Below are positions 17,387 to 26,267 of a DNA stretch of 64,000 nt, piece by piece. Position 1 is the first letter of the stretch. Each line of letters starts with the position of its first letter. Made by a program: the position numbers and the translations under genes. A model generated the notes under the pieces. It made no database searches and was not told the DNA's origin. It saw nothing but the letters and a program-made list of their open reading frames with translations. Source of the stretch: Algoriphagus aquimarinus (GTDB lineage Bacteria; Bacteroidota; Bacteroidia; Cytophagales; Cyclobacteriaceae); contig NZ_VORW01000021.1 of assembly GCF_007997215.1 (NCBI RefSeq), positions 17,654-81,653 of the forward strand. Direction: 5' to 3'.

Positions 17387-18085
17387 ATGAGCAGGAAGAA
17401 ACATTTGGTGATTCTTAGCGGTGCGGGTATTTCTGCAGAGAGTGGGATAAAAACTTTTAGAGATTCCGGTGGACTTTGGGAAGGTCACGAAGTGATGGAA
17501 GTGGCTTCACCAGAAGGCTGGAGAAAAAATCAAAAACTTGTACAAAATTTCTACAATCAACGCAGAAAGCAATTACTCGAATGCGAGCCGAATCAGGCCC
17601 ATTTGATTTTAGCTGAAATGGAGAAGGACTATAAGGTTTCCATCATCACTCAAAATGTAGATGATCTACATGAGCGTGCTGGTTCCTCCACTGTAATTCA
17701 TCTTCATGGTGAATTGAAAAAGGCTCAAAGTTCCGTGGATCCAAGTTTGGTTTATGAGTTGGACCATTGGGAAATCAAAGAAGGTGATACATGTGAGAAG
17801 GGCAGTCAGTTGCGCCCTCATATCGTCTGGTTTGGTGAGCAAGTTCCCAAGATGGATGAAGCCATGGGAATTGTCGCAACGGCAGATATTTTGGTAGTGA
17901 TAGGAACTTCATTACAAGTTTATCCAGCGGCTGGTTTAGTGCATTACGTTCCTGCTGAAAGTAGAATTTATTTGATTGATCCAGTCAATCCAGCGGTTGG
18001 TTTTAATAAAAAGGTTTTTTATATCTCGGAAAATGCTACTTCTGGCATAATGACTCTTGAAAAGATGCTAAAGACTGAAATATAA
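17387..18085 (+). CDS. cobB: Sirtuin NAD-dependent protein deacylase, without the zinc cysteines
   Basis: A SIR2-family deacylase (232 residues) that uses NAD to remove acyl groups from lysines. The NAD loop GAGISAESG (12-20), FRDSGGLW (24-31), TQNVDDLH (88-95) and catalytic His107 (HLHGE) are present. A YxxR pair (Tyr56, Arg59) matches the class III (SIRT5-like) desuccinylase signature. The four zinc cysteines expected between 110 and 142 are missing: that stretch reads KKAQSSVDPSL, then GDTCEKGSQLRP, with one cysteine only. A small loop probably replaces the zinc module, as I recall in other Bacteroidota sirtuins. Confidence 0.88.
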   Translation: MSRKKHLVILSGAGISAESGIKTFRDSGGLWEGHEVMEVASPEGWRKNQKLVQNFYNQRRKQLLECEPNQAHLILAEMEKDYKVSIITQNVDDLHERAGSSTVIHLHGELKKAQSSVDPSLVYELDHWEIKEGDTCEKGSQLRPHIVWFGEQVPKMDEAMGIVATADILVVIGTSLQVYPAAGLVHYVPAESRIYLIDPVNPAVGFNKKVFYISENATSGIMTLEKMLKTEI

Positions 18086-18134
18086 TTTTTGTTCAGCAAG
18101 GAAAACCTATAAATTGAGAGATAAACTTTTATTT

Positions 18135-19061
18135 ATGGCACCTAAAAAGAATTCTTGGCCAGTACTTCAATTTGAAGAGAGTAAAGACACCATTTATCTC
18201 CTACATCATTGGACACAGATCGTGGGCAAAGTACGGCTCAAAAAATCGCCATGGCAAAATCATTCTTGGCATGTGTCACTATACGTTGATTCGCAGGGTT
18301 TGACAACAGGTCTGATTCCTTATGAAAATGGAGTTTTTGATATCAAATTTGACTTCATTCACCACGAGTTGAGAATAAAAACCAGCAACGGAACACAAGA
18401 CCGTTTTGGGTTGGGAGGGCAGACGGTTTCTAGCTTCTATGAGCAATTGATGGAAAAGCTAAGGTTTTTGGGGATTAATGTGAAAATCCATTCCATTCCA
18501 AATGAAATTCCTGAACCAATTCCATTTTCAAAGAATAAGAAACGACTAATTTACCAAGCCAACGCAGCTCAAAATCTCTGGAAGACGCTGGTTCAGATTC
18601 AGAATGTATTTGGAGTTTTCAGGACAAAATTTACTGGAAAAAGTAGTCCTATACATTTCTTTTGGGGGTCTTTTGATTTGGCTTATACCCGATTTTCGGG
18701 AGGAAAAGCTCCAGAGTTTACTGGTCAGGTTCCCAATATCCCCCTAGCGGTAATGAAAGAAGCCTATTCACATGAAGTGTTTAGTGTTGGCTTTTGGCCA
18801 GGAAGTGAAGCTTTCAAAACACCTATTTTCTACGCCTATTGCTACCCGAATTATCCTGATTTTCAACATGCTAAAATTTCACCTGAGCAGGCATATTGGA
18901 GCAAAGATTTGGGCGAGTTTATGCTGAATTACGATGATGTGAGGAAATCCTCCGCTCCTAATGAGATGCTTCTTGAGTTTTTGCAAAGTACATATGAAGC
19001 TGCTGCACAGTTAGGAAACTGGGATCGGGAAAATCTTGATTGCGATTTCTCGTACATGTAG
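18135..19061 (+). CDS. DUF5996 family protein
   Basis: A 308-residue protein starting at ATG 18135 (MAPKKNSWPVLQF). A TTG 21 bp upstream is in frame, but the ATG is preferred. It matches the DUF5996 family: WPVLQFEESKDTIYLLHHWT, then QIVGKVRL, then HSWHVSLYVDSQGLTTGLIP, and a C-terminal FYAYCYPNYPDF with the family's tyrosine/proline pattern. No signal peptide, so it is cytoplasmic. The family has no established function. It follows the sirtuin gene by 49 bp on the same strand. Confidence 0.8.
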   Translation: MAPKKNSWPVLQFEESKDTIYLLHHWTQIVGKVRLKKSPWQNHSWHVSLYVDSQGLTTGLIPYENGVFDIKFDFIHHELRIKTSNGTQDRFGLGGQTVSSFYEQLMEKLRFLGINVKIHSIPNEIPEPIPFSKNKKRLIYQANAAQNLWKTLVQIQNVFGVFRTKFTGKSSPIHFFWGSFDLAYTRFSGGKAPEFTGQVPNIPLAVMKEAYSHEVFSVGFWPGSEAFKTPIFYAYCYPNYPDFQHAKISPEQAYWSKDLGEFMLNYDDVRKSSAPNEMLLEFLQSTYEAAAQLGNWDRENLDCDFSYM

Positions 19062-19134
19062 AAGAAGTGTTCTAAGTTCTGTTTTCCAATTCTTTATGGA
19101 TAAGAAAATCTTGTTTTCAAAGAATTGTCATTAA

Positions 19135-20295
19135 ATGCCAAGTTCTATTTGGCCAAAAGTAGTATCCTCTATGCACAAGAAAATCAAAATCTTATCGGCT
19201 GTTTTGGTTTTCTGGATCGCTCTATTTATAGCTTGGGAATGGTGGTATAGCTTCCCTAAAGTCCGAGTCATTCCTGTTTCTGAAGTCAACTCCAAATCCT
19301 TAGGCATTGACTCAATTTTGCATCAAGCCATGTCAACCTACCTCTTGCCAGGTATTTCTGTGGCGATTGTGAAGAATGACGAGGTATTCTATTTGAACGC
19401 TTTTGGGTATAAAAACCTGTTAACTAAAGATTCTCTGACTGTAGAAAGTGCAATAGTGGTCGCGTCAGTTTCCAAATTGTTTACTGCTTTAGGCCTGGCA
19501 AATACTTTAAATACTAAAGGGATTTCTACCCATGATCCTGTGTCTTCTTTAGAATTAAAAGGAAAAGTCAGCGCATCTTCTCTTGCCAAGCTTCGATTTC
19601 AAGATCTGTTGACTCATCAATCGGGAGTTCGGGATAAGAATTTTTCTGAGATGATTTTTTCTTCTTCTAAATCTCAAGTATTGAAAGAATGGGGCGCGGA
19701 GTTTCTGCAGAATTCCTCTACCTATCATACAGATTCCATCAGTTATAACTATGCGGATTCTAATTACGACTTACTGGGATATTTGATCAGTCAATCTGAA
19801 AACCATGATTTTCATGCGCTAATTGAAAATAGTGTGCTGGCGTCTTCCGGAATGACTAATTCTAAATTTGTGACCGCATGGCCTATTGAGGACAATGGGA
19901 TCACAGGATATCAGAAGACCTTCTTATGGAAAAGAATAGAGCCTAAAAGGATCAGCTTCCCTATACTTCCATCTCCTTCCTCTGGTTTGATCACAACTAC
20001 AAAAGACATGAGTATAGCTATTACTCATTTGTTGCGGGGACAAACAGGGGCATTTGGAAAAGCACTTGGCTGGCTCACTATTGATGGGAGTAAGGTTCCT
20101 TTAGGTTTTCAGAAGACCCAAATTGAAGGCAGAGAGTGGGTCGGACACTATGGGGGACAGGCAGGGTATTCTAGTCTGCTGTTTTATTCCAAAGAAGCTG
20201 AAACTGGTATTTTTCTGTTTTCGAATTCAAGAGACAAGGAGGATTTTAGAATTGAAATTGCCAGGCAAATCATATCCTATATCAGTCCTAAATAG
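19135..20295 (+). CDS. Serine hydrolase, beta-lactamase/DD-peptidase fold
   Basis: A 386-residue class-C-type serine hydrolase anchored by an N-terminal membrane segment or uncleaved signal (about 17-38). SxxK is SVSK (111-114). The second motif reads YAD (206-208) instead of the usual YxN. The third motif is HYG in GHYGGQAGYSS near residue 335. An in-frame ATG at 19171 (MHKKIKIL) is an alternative and perhaps better start. It is the first of four closely spaced plus-strand genes: the YfcC-type transporter follows after 10 bp. A role in cleaving a peptide or amide taken up by the next gene's product is inference. Confidence 0.8.
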   Translation: MPSSIWPKVVSSMHKKIKILSAVLVFWIALFIAWEWWYSFPKVRVIPVSEVNSKSLGIDSILHQAMSTYLLPGISVAIVKNDEVFYLNAFGYKNLLTKDSLTVESAIVVASVSKLFTALGLANTLNTKGISTHDPVSSLELKGKVSASSLAKLRFQDLLTHQSGVRDKNFSEMIFSSSKSQVLKEWGAEFLQNSSTYHTDSISYNYADSNYDLLGYLISQSENHDFHALIENSVLASSGMTNSKFVTAWPIEDNGITGYQKTFLWKRIEPKRISFPILPSPSSGLITTTKDMSIAITHLLRGQTGAFGKALGWLTIDGSKVPLGFQKTQIEGREWVGHYGGQAGYSSLLFYSKEAETGIFLFSNSRDKEDFRIEIARQIISYISPK

Positions 20296-20305
20296 TGATT
20301 TTTAA

Positions 20306-21640
20306 ATGAAACTATCTTTCCCTCATCCAATCATTATCCTGCTAGGATTTGTTTTACTGGCTGGTTTGTCTAGTTATTTTATTCAATCTGGAAGCTTTGA
20401 TAGAGTATTGGATCTTGATACCGGGAGGGAAATAATCGTTCCGGGAAGTTTCCATACCGTAGAGGACCATAATGCCAGCTTATATGAGATAGCCTTATCT
20501 ATTCCAGAAGGATTTATTCTTGGTGCTGATATAGTTGTTTTGATTTTGCTAATCGGAGGAGCTTTCTATGTCGTAGAAAAAACTGGTGCGCTTCAAGTTG
20601 GAATTGAAGCGCTTATTTATCGGTTTCGAAGCAAACAATATTTGCTTCTTTATCTCATAGGAATTGTCTTTGCTTTTTGTGGAAGTACTATTGCCATGCA
20701 GGAGGAATTAATTGCATTGGCCCCTGTATTGGTGATTTTGGCAAAGAAAGTTAATTACGATGTACGGTCTATTATCGCATTAGCCTTAGGATCTGCACTT
20801 GTAGGCGCGAGTTTTTCTCCATTCAATCCCTTTGGCTCTCTGCTGTCTCAGACCATCGCAGAACTTGATTTCGCTGAAGGCTTAGCTTATAGATTAGTCT
20901 TCCTTGCCCTAGCGATTTTTATTTGGTGTAGTTATCATATTAAATATGGGAAAAGTAAAATTGCCGGATCTGAAATTCATGAAATTAAGCCGGTGAAGAT
21001 TTCACTTCAGCATGCAGTGATACTGTTTTTGACATTCGCTGGTGTAGCTGTGATGGCTTGGGGAATAATCTATAGAGACTGGGGCTACAATGATATGAGT
21101 GCTTTATTTTTTGTCGTTGGGTTTAGCTGTGGATTGATCGGACAACTAGGGATCAATGGAACAGCAAGAGCATATACAGAGGGCTTTAGTGAAATGATAT
21201 TTGCTGGAGTAATTGTGGGATTAGCTCGATCTGTTTATTTGATTTTACAGAATGCAGCTATTGTTGATCCGATGATTCAGGCGATGTTTGAGCCACTGGA
21301 GCGTATGCCTATACAGTTGGCAGCTGTTGGTTTGTACCTAAGTCAAGCAATTATTCACATTCCCGTGCCGAGTACTTCAGGTCAAGCAGTTTTAACTACC
21401 CCACTTGCAGTGCCATTGATGGACTTATTGGGTGTCTCCCGACAAGTAGCTGTGCTGACGTATCAGTATGCCTGTGGATTAACGGATCTCGTGACGCCGA
21501 CTAATGGTGGGATGATGGCAGTGATTGCTGCTGCTGGGATCAAGTATAACAATTGGATGGCATATATATGGAAAAGTTACTTACTTCTTATGGGTTTAGG
21601 TTTGATATCAGTTTTAATCGCTCTAATTTGGTTCGCTTAA
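20306..21640 (+). CDS. YfcC-type (C4-dicarboxylate/basic amino acid carrier-like) membrane transporter
   Basis: A 444-residue polytopic inner-membrane protein with about 11 to 12 hydrophobic segments. The N-terminus FPHPIIILLGFVLLAGLSSYF, followed by IQSGSFDR and GREIIVPGSFH, is the signature of the YfcC family (COG1288), which belongs with DcuC/AbgT-like ion transporters. The repeated re-entrant region VPSTSGQAVLTTPLAVPLMD and the later GLTDLVTPTNGGMM are the family's two conserved SG/TP loops. The substrate is probably a carboxylate, amino acid or dipeptide. The next gene starts 22 bp later. Confidence 0.85.
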   Translation: MKLSFPHPIIILLGFVLLAGLSSYFIQSGSFDRVLDLDTGREIIVPGSFHTVEDHNASLYEIALSIPEGFILGADIVVLILLIGGAFYVVEKTGALQVGIEALIYRFRSKQYLLLYLIGIVFAFCGSTIAMQEELIALAPVLVILAKKVNYDVRSIIALALGSALVGASFSPFNPFGSLLSQTIAELDFAEGLAYRLVFLALAIFIWCSYHIKYGKSKIAGSEIHEIKPVKISLQHAVILFLTFAGVAVMAWGIIYRDWGYNDMSALFFVVGFSCGLIGQLGINGTARAYTEGFSEMIFAGVIVGLARSVYLILQNAAIVDPMIQAMFEPLERMPIQLAAVGLYLSQAIIHIPVPSTSGQAVLTTPLAVPLMDLLGVSRQVAVLTYQYACGLTDLVTPTNGGMMAVIAAAGIKYNNWMAYIWKSYLLLMGLGLISVLIALIWFA

Positions 21641-21662
21641 ACGAACACTCAAACCTAAAATA

Positions 21663-22682
21663 ATGGACATTAACGATCACTCACCACTTTTGCCTTATCA
21701 GCCTGCCGCTGATCGCTACCATCAGATGAAGTACCGTCGATGCGGGAATAGTGGATTGGTATTACCAGAAATCAGTCTAGGATTATGGCATAATTTCGGT
21801 CATAATGCAGATTTCACACTAGGACGTTCTATTCTTCGTAGAGCTTTCGACCTTGGTATTTGTCATTTTGATTTGGCAAATAATTATGGACCTCCATTTG
21901 GATCTGCTGAAGAAAATTTTGGTAGAATGCTGAAAAAGGACTTCTCTACTTTACGAGATGAGTTAATTATTTCCTCCAAAGCTGGCTGGGATATGTGGCC
22001 TGGTCCTTATGGTAACTATGGTTCCAAGAAGTATTTGGTAGCAAGTTGTGACCAAAGCTTGAAAAGAATGGGGCTTGACTACGTGGATATTTTCTACCAT
22101 CATAGACCAGATCCAGATACTCCAATTGAGGAGACGATGGGGGCACTTGATCTGTTAGTGAGACAAGGCAAAGCATTATATGTGGGTATTTCTCAGTACT
22201 CTGCTGAAGATACTGCGAAAGCTTACGCGATTTTAGAGCGCTTGGGCACACCTCTTTTAATCCACCAGCCAAGATATTCCATGATCGACCGTTGGGTAGA
22301 AAATGGCTTGATGGACGTGTTGGGAGAAAAAGGAGTAGGAAGCATAGCTTTTTCTCCACTGGAGCAAGGACTACTTACAGATAAATATCTGAAAGGAATT
22401 CCAGCAGATTCCCGCGCTGCCAAGGATGGTAGATACCTGAAAGCAGAGCAGATCTCTGACGAGAAGATCAGTATGATCTCCAAGCTTAATGATATTGCGA
22501 TCGGAAGAGGACAAACACTTGCTCAAATGGCAATTGCTTGGTTGCTGAAGGATCAGCGAATCACTTCTGTATTGGTTGGAGTTTCCAAACCAGAGCAATT
22601 GGATGATAACGTAGCTGCAGTAAAGAATTCTGTTTTCAGTGCTGAGGAAGTGAGAACTATCAGAGGAATCTTAGTCGCTTGA
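21663..22682 (+). CDS. Aldo/keto reductase, L-glyceraldehyde-3-phosphate reductase-like (YghZ subgroup)
   Basis: A 339-residue cytoplasmic NADPH-dependent reductase. The catalytic set is visible: Asp and Tyr in HFDLANNYG, Lys in ISSKAGWDMWPGPYG, and His in FYHHRPDPDTP. The N-terminus YRRCGNSGLVLPEISLGLWHN and the WPGPYGNYGSKKYL insertion assign it to the YghZ/Gpr subgroup, known to act on L-glyceraldehyde 3-phosphate and methylglyoxal. The C-terminal NADPH loop (VLVGVSKPEQLDDNV) is intact. Its TGA stop overlaps the TTG start of the MFS gene. Confidence 0.88.
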   Translation: MDINDHSPLLPYQPAADRYHQMKYRRCGNSGLVLPEISLGLWHNFGHNADFTLGRSILRRAFDLGICHFDLANNYGPPFGSAEENFGRMLKKDFSTLRDELIISSKAGWDMWPGPYGNYGSKKYLVASCDQSLKRMGLDYVDIFYHHRPDPDTPIEETMGALDLLVRQGKALYVGISQYSAEDTAKAYAILERLGTPLLIHQPRYSMIDRWVENGLMDVLGEKGVGSIAFSPLEQGLLTDKYLKGIPADSRAAKDGRYLKAEQISDEKISMISKLNDIAIGRGQTLAQMAIAWLLKDQRITSVLVGVSKPEQLDDNVAAVKNSVFSAEEVRTIRGILVA

Positions 22683-23860
22683 AATTCCAAATAACATCTC
22701 GAAGTGCCTTGATTTTGATCGTAATTGCTCAATTTTTAGGCACTTCGCTTTGGTTTGCTGGTAATGCTGTAGCTCCTGAAATCAGCCAATTGCTTGATTT
22801 ACCGGGGATTTTGGCAAGTATTACATCGGTGGTCCAGTTTGGTTTTATATTAGGCACTCTGGTTTTCGCGATTTTTTCGGTGCCAGATCGCTTTTCACCT
22901 AGTGATGTATTCTTTTTCAGTTCTATTTTAGCAGCTTGCTCCAATCTGCTGATTATCATTCTACCGATGCACCTTACTACTGTGCTTGTCTGTAGATTTA
23001 TGGTTGGGTTTTTTCTAGCTGGTATTTATCCTGTAGGAATGAAAATCGCTGCTGATTACTTTCAAAAAGGTTTGGGAGCGGCTCTAGGTTTTTTGGTTGG
23101 TGCCTTGGTTTTGGGTACTGCTTTTCCTCATCTTTTAAAAGGCTTGGATTTAAATTTCTCTTGGAAAATAGTGCTTTGGTTTACCTCGGGCTTATCCTTG
23201 CTAGGAGGAGTGATCGTTGGTTTCTTTGTTCCAGATGGCCCGTTTCACAAAATCAATTCAAAATTTGACTTAAGTCTATTGCCGAAGCTCTCGAAGATAA
23301 GGGCGCTGAAAAGTGCTGCTTCTGGATATTTTGGGCATATGTGGGAGTTGTATACTTTTTGGGCTTTTGTACCTATGCTGATCATTTTTCTGAATGGAAA
23401 TGATGTAATCCAGCCTGAAGATAGCTTGCTATCATTTTTCGTAATAGCAGTGGGAGGAATATCTTGTGCAATAGGCGGAGTAATAGCTGAACGAATTGGC
23501 AGTAAAAATGTAGCTCAATGGGCGCTTATCAGCTCAGGGGTTTGCTGTGTTTTAGTGCTGTTTGTTGCAGGTTTACCAAGTTGGGTGTGGATAGGACTTT
23601 TACTGATCTGGGGAATTCTCATTACCGCTGATTCGCCTCAGTTTTCTACGTTAGTCGCCCAAAGTGTGCCTGCAGAATACCGCGGAACTGCACTGACTTT
23701 AGTGAATTCTATGGGGTTTGCGATATCCATTTTGAGTATTCAGCTTGCTCATGTTCTCCTGAACTGGTTAAGGATTGATCAGGTTTTGGCTTTGCTGTTT
23801 ATAGGTCCAGTGATCGGACTGATACTTTTTAGGTTGTATGATCGGAGGGAGGTTATTTAG
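22679..23860 (+). CDS. MFS transporter (TTG start)
   Basis: A 393-residue major facilitator with 12 hydrophobic segments. It starts FLGTSLWFAGNAVAPEI, with the loop 2-3 motif in a degenerate form (FSVPDRFSP). The only sensible start is TTG at 22679, because no ATG lies nearby before the first membrane segment. The TTG overlaps the preceding stop codon (TTGA), so translation is probably coupled to the reductase. Substrate unknown; the context with a reductase and a YfcC transporter suggests small metabolites. The gene is followed by a repeat zone. Confidence 0.85.
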   Translation: MKFQITSRSALILIVIAQFLGTSLWFAGNAVAPEISQLLDLPGILASITSVVQFGFILGTLVFAIFSVPDRFSPSDVFFFSSILAACSNLLIIILPMHLTTVLVCRFMVGFFLAGIYPVGMKIAADYFQKGLGAALGFLVGALVLGTAFPHLLKGLDLNFSWKIVLWFTSGLSLLGGVIVGFFVPDGPFHKINSKFDLSLLPKLSKIRALKSAASGYFGHMWELYTFWAFVPMLIIFLNGNDVIQPEDSLLSFFVIAVGGISCAIGGVIAERIGSKNVAQWALISSGVCCVLVLFVAGLPSWVWIGLLLIWGILITADSPQFSTLVAQSVPAEYRGTALTLVNSMGFAISILSIQLAHVLLNWLRIDQVLALLFIGPVIGLILFRLYDRREVI

Positions 23861-23910
23861 ACCTTAAGATATCTCCTTGACCATTGAGTTTGACTATTGA
23901 GAATTGATCA

Positions 23911-24028
23911 TTTTTTACCGCCTAGCGACATAGAAAACATAGTGATCTGTAGACTTTAAAAACTTTATGCTCTTTGTTCCTTTTGTGGTGAAAAAATCTC
24001 TACCACAAAAGTCGTAAAGTCAACAAAG
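23911..24028. repeat. Palindromic repeat with T-run/ACCGCC start, copy 3
   Basis: TTTTTTACCGCC (23911-23922) matches the start of the copy at 56011. It is followed by a large imperfect palindrome: CTTTTGTGGT (23980-23989) pairs perfectly with ACCACAAAAG (24002-24011), and flanking CTTTGTT (23972-23978) pairs with AACAAAG (24022-24028). The gap 23861-24152 has no gene. Confidence 0.55.
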
Positions 24029-24102
24029 TCGTGGTGGCGACTTATAGGAAGATCAGGTAACATTTCTAAACCATGAGAACTTTGTCCTATGTGGTTAAAA
24101 GA

Positions 24103-24133
24103 CAAAAAAAAGAGGCCTCTTTCGAAGCCTCTT
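24103..24133 (-). terminator. Terminator of the exported-protein gene at 24153
   Basis: Stem AAGAGGC (24110-24116) with GCCTCTT (24127-24133), followed on the minus strand by eight T (24104-24111 as A on the plus strand). It starts 20 bp after the stop codon. Confidence 0.8.
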
Positions 24134-24152
24134 CACGTAAGTTGCAACCGGA

Positions 24153-24944
24153 CTATCGAACTACGTTTTCTAATGTTGCTAGATAAACCCATTTTTGATC
24201 TCTAGAGTTTAATCCTTCGTTTACAGCCAATCTCTGTTCTTCTGTTTGATTCATATCTTCATAAGATTGAGCATTGAAAAACTGCATATAATCTTTGTAA
24301 ACATTCATCGTTAAGTGAGTGGATTTTGCTTCTGATCCTAGTGGAAGAGCCGTCCTTAATAAACTCCAATGTCCCATTAATCCTTGTTCAACGAATTTCT
24401 GATGGATTGGCTTGAAAATCTGTGATTCGGCTTCTTCATAAGCTTCGAAATTACCTTCTCGGGCTTTCATTAAGTCAAATGAAGCTAGTACTCCAGGTTT
24501 CATCTGGAACTTGTCGTTAGTTTCTGAGATTTGCCTCATGTATAGTCTCATAGGCATATCCCGCATGGCAAGAGATTCTTGAAACATTTTGCTGACTTGC
24601 ATGCTGTTTAAATGTGGATAGGCGATTTTAGTGTATTCCATCATCGATTGTTCATCCAGTCCATTCATCATTTTCACAGGGTCATCGTAATAGGTAACCA
24701 TGATGTACTGGAAGTCTGAATGATCACCTCCAGACTGTAACGACCAGAAATCCCAACCTTTGATTCGTTGGTCGTTTAGAGCTTGCCTGTACACTTTTTC
24801 CATTTGATCTTTGAACTCGATATAATCAAAAAGTTGATCGTTATCAACCTTGACAAATTCGAATACCATGTACTGTGTTTGTTGAGCCTTGAGACTACTT
24901 ACCCAAAGCATCCCACAAACCAAGAAAAGTAATAGCTTTTTCAT
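24153..24944 (-). CDS. Exported protein of unknown function
   Basis: 263 residues with a clear signal peptide (cleavage after SLKA, residue 20, then QQTQYMVFEFV). I do not recognise a named family. The chain seems to hold two similar halves: one starts YMVFEFVKVDNDQLFDYIEF, and the second is near FDLMKAREGNFEAYEEAESQ, then PIHQKFVEQGLMGHWSLL. This spacing of strand, helix and a 'GxWxxW/L' part resembles tandem dimeric alpha/beta-barrel (ferredoxin-like, NIPSNAP/ABM-type) domains; that is inference. It is monocistronic with its own terminator and divergent from the aminotransferase gene across an AT-rich 198-bp gap. Confidence 0.65.
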   Translation of the reverse strand: MKKLLLFLVCGMLWVSSLKAQQTQYMVFEFVKVDNDQLFDYIEFKDQMEKVYRQALNDQRIKGWDFWSLQSGGDHSDFQYIMVTYYDDPVKMMNGLDEQSMMEYTKIAYPHLNSMQVSKMFQESLAMRDMPMRLYMRQISETNDKFQMKPGVLASFDLMKAREGNFEAYEEAESQIFKPIHQKFVEQGLMGHWSLLRTALPLGSEAKSTHLTMNVYKDYMQFFNAQSYEDMNQTEEQRLAVNEGLNSRDQKWVYLATLENVVR

Positions 24945-25142
24945 GAATATAAGGGTTAAGGGTTAATTGCGCTTTTGTTTAATTTAAATAATTATTTTGA
25001 GCCCTAAACTAATTATAATATATAATTTTACTAAGTGCCACTTTTGCCAAATATGCTATAATTAATAAAAATACTTTAATGATGAAGATATTTTAATATG
25101 TGTGGTTAAATATTATTATTTCAACAATTAAATGGTAAAATC

Positions 25143-26267
25143 ATGTCAGGAATTTCAAGAAGATCATGGATAAAAAAAGCTTCGTTTGGTAGTGGCTTAG
25201 CTGCATTAGGAACTACCGGAATAATAAGTTCGCTTTCTGCTGAGGAAATAAGGAAGTTTAATCCTCGACCAATCGATTCGCCTATTCGCTTAGGTTCAAA
25301 TGAAAACCCATATGGGCCTTCTGAATCTATGCGAAATGCGATGATAAAAGGGTTTGATAATGGCTGTCGGTATCCTTGGGGATTCAATGCTGACTTGATC
25401 AAAATGATCGCTGAAAAGGAGGGTGTACCAGAAGACCACATTGTGTTAGTAGCGGGATCTACAGAAGGATTAAAGATTGCAGGAATCACTTTTGGAGGTG
25501 GGGGTGAGATTATTTCCTGTTCGCCTACATTTTTATCTATGATGAGCTATGCCGAGATATGGGGGACTGATATCAATTGGGTACCATTGAATAAGGATTT
25601 AGACTTTGATCTGGAGGAGATAGAGAAGCGTGTTTCTTATAAAACCAAAATGGTTTTTCTGTGTAACCCAAATAATCCAACTGGCAAATTGCTTCCCGCA
25701 GATCAAGTGGTGGATTTTTGCAAAACAGTGAGTAAGCAAGCGGTTGTTTTCTCTGATGAAGCATATTACGATTACATCACAGAACCGAACTACCCTTCAA
25801 TGGTTGAGTTGGTGAAGCAAGGTTATGATGTTATAGTTTCACGGACTTTCTCAAAAGTTTACGGACTGGCGGGAATCAGAATGGGATATTTGATTGCAAA
25901 GCCTGAATTAGCCAAAATGCTGTCAGACCGTGTGGTAGCTAACACAAATATTATGGCGATTGAAGCGAGTAAAGCGGCACTTCTTGATAAGGACTTCTAC
26001 CAATTCTCTATTCAAAAAACTAATGAAGCAAAATCTTTGCTGACCAATACGCTAGATGAATTGAAATTGCCTTATTTGGATTCTCATGCAAACTTCATCT
26101 TTTTCCATTCAGGAAGAGATATCAAAGAATTGAATAAGACGATGTATGATAAAGGCTTTATAATCGGTAGGCCATTTGAACCATTGAATGATTGGTGTAG
26201 AGTCTCTACTGGTACTATTGAAGAAGTAACATTATATAACAAAGCTATAAAAGAAGTTCTAGGCTAA
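25143..26267 (+). CDS. Tat-exported class I/II aminotransferase (histidinol-phosphate aminotransferase-like)
   Basis: A 374-residue PLP-dependent aminotransferase of fold type I. It carries a twin-arginine signal: SRRSWIKKASF (Arg6-Arg7) followed by a weak hydrophobic stretch to about residue 33, so it is expected to be folded with PLP in the cytoplasm and exported. The catalytic residues are complete: Asn175 in CNPNNPTGK, Asp205 in SDEAYYDY, and the PLP lysine Lys238 in SRTFSKVYGLAGIRMGY. The body resembles HisC-type enzymes (RLGSNENPYGPSESMRNAM). The substrate is unknown and the periplasmic location argues against histidine synthesis. The GNAT gene follows with a 1-base overlap. Confidence 0.85.
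   Translation: MSGISRRSWIKKASFGSGLAALGTTGIISSLSAEEIRKFNPRPIDSPIRLGSNENPYGPSESMRNAMIKGFDNGCRYPWGFNADLIKMIAEKEGVPEDHIVLVAGSTEGLKIAGITFGGGGEIISCSPTFLSMMSYAEIWGTDINWVPLNKDLDFDLEEIEKRVSYKTKMVFLCNPNNPTGKLLPADQVVDFCKTVSKQAVVFSDEAYYDYITEPNYPSMVELVKQGYDVIVSRTFSKVYGLAGIRMGYLIAKPELAKMLSDRVVANTNIMAIEASKAALLDKDFYQFSIQKTNEAKSLLTNTLDELKLPYLDSHANFIFFHSGRDIKELNKTMYDKGFIIGRPFEPLNDWCRVSTGTIEEVTLYNKAIKEVLG

Noticed and set aside
18114..18134. TTG start for the DUF5996 gene
   Set aside because: The ATG at 18135 is in frame, and the family-like sequence begins after it.
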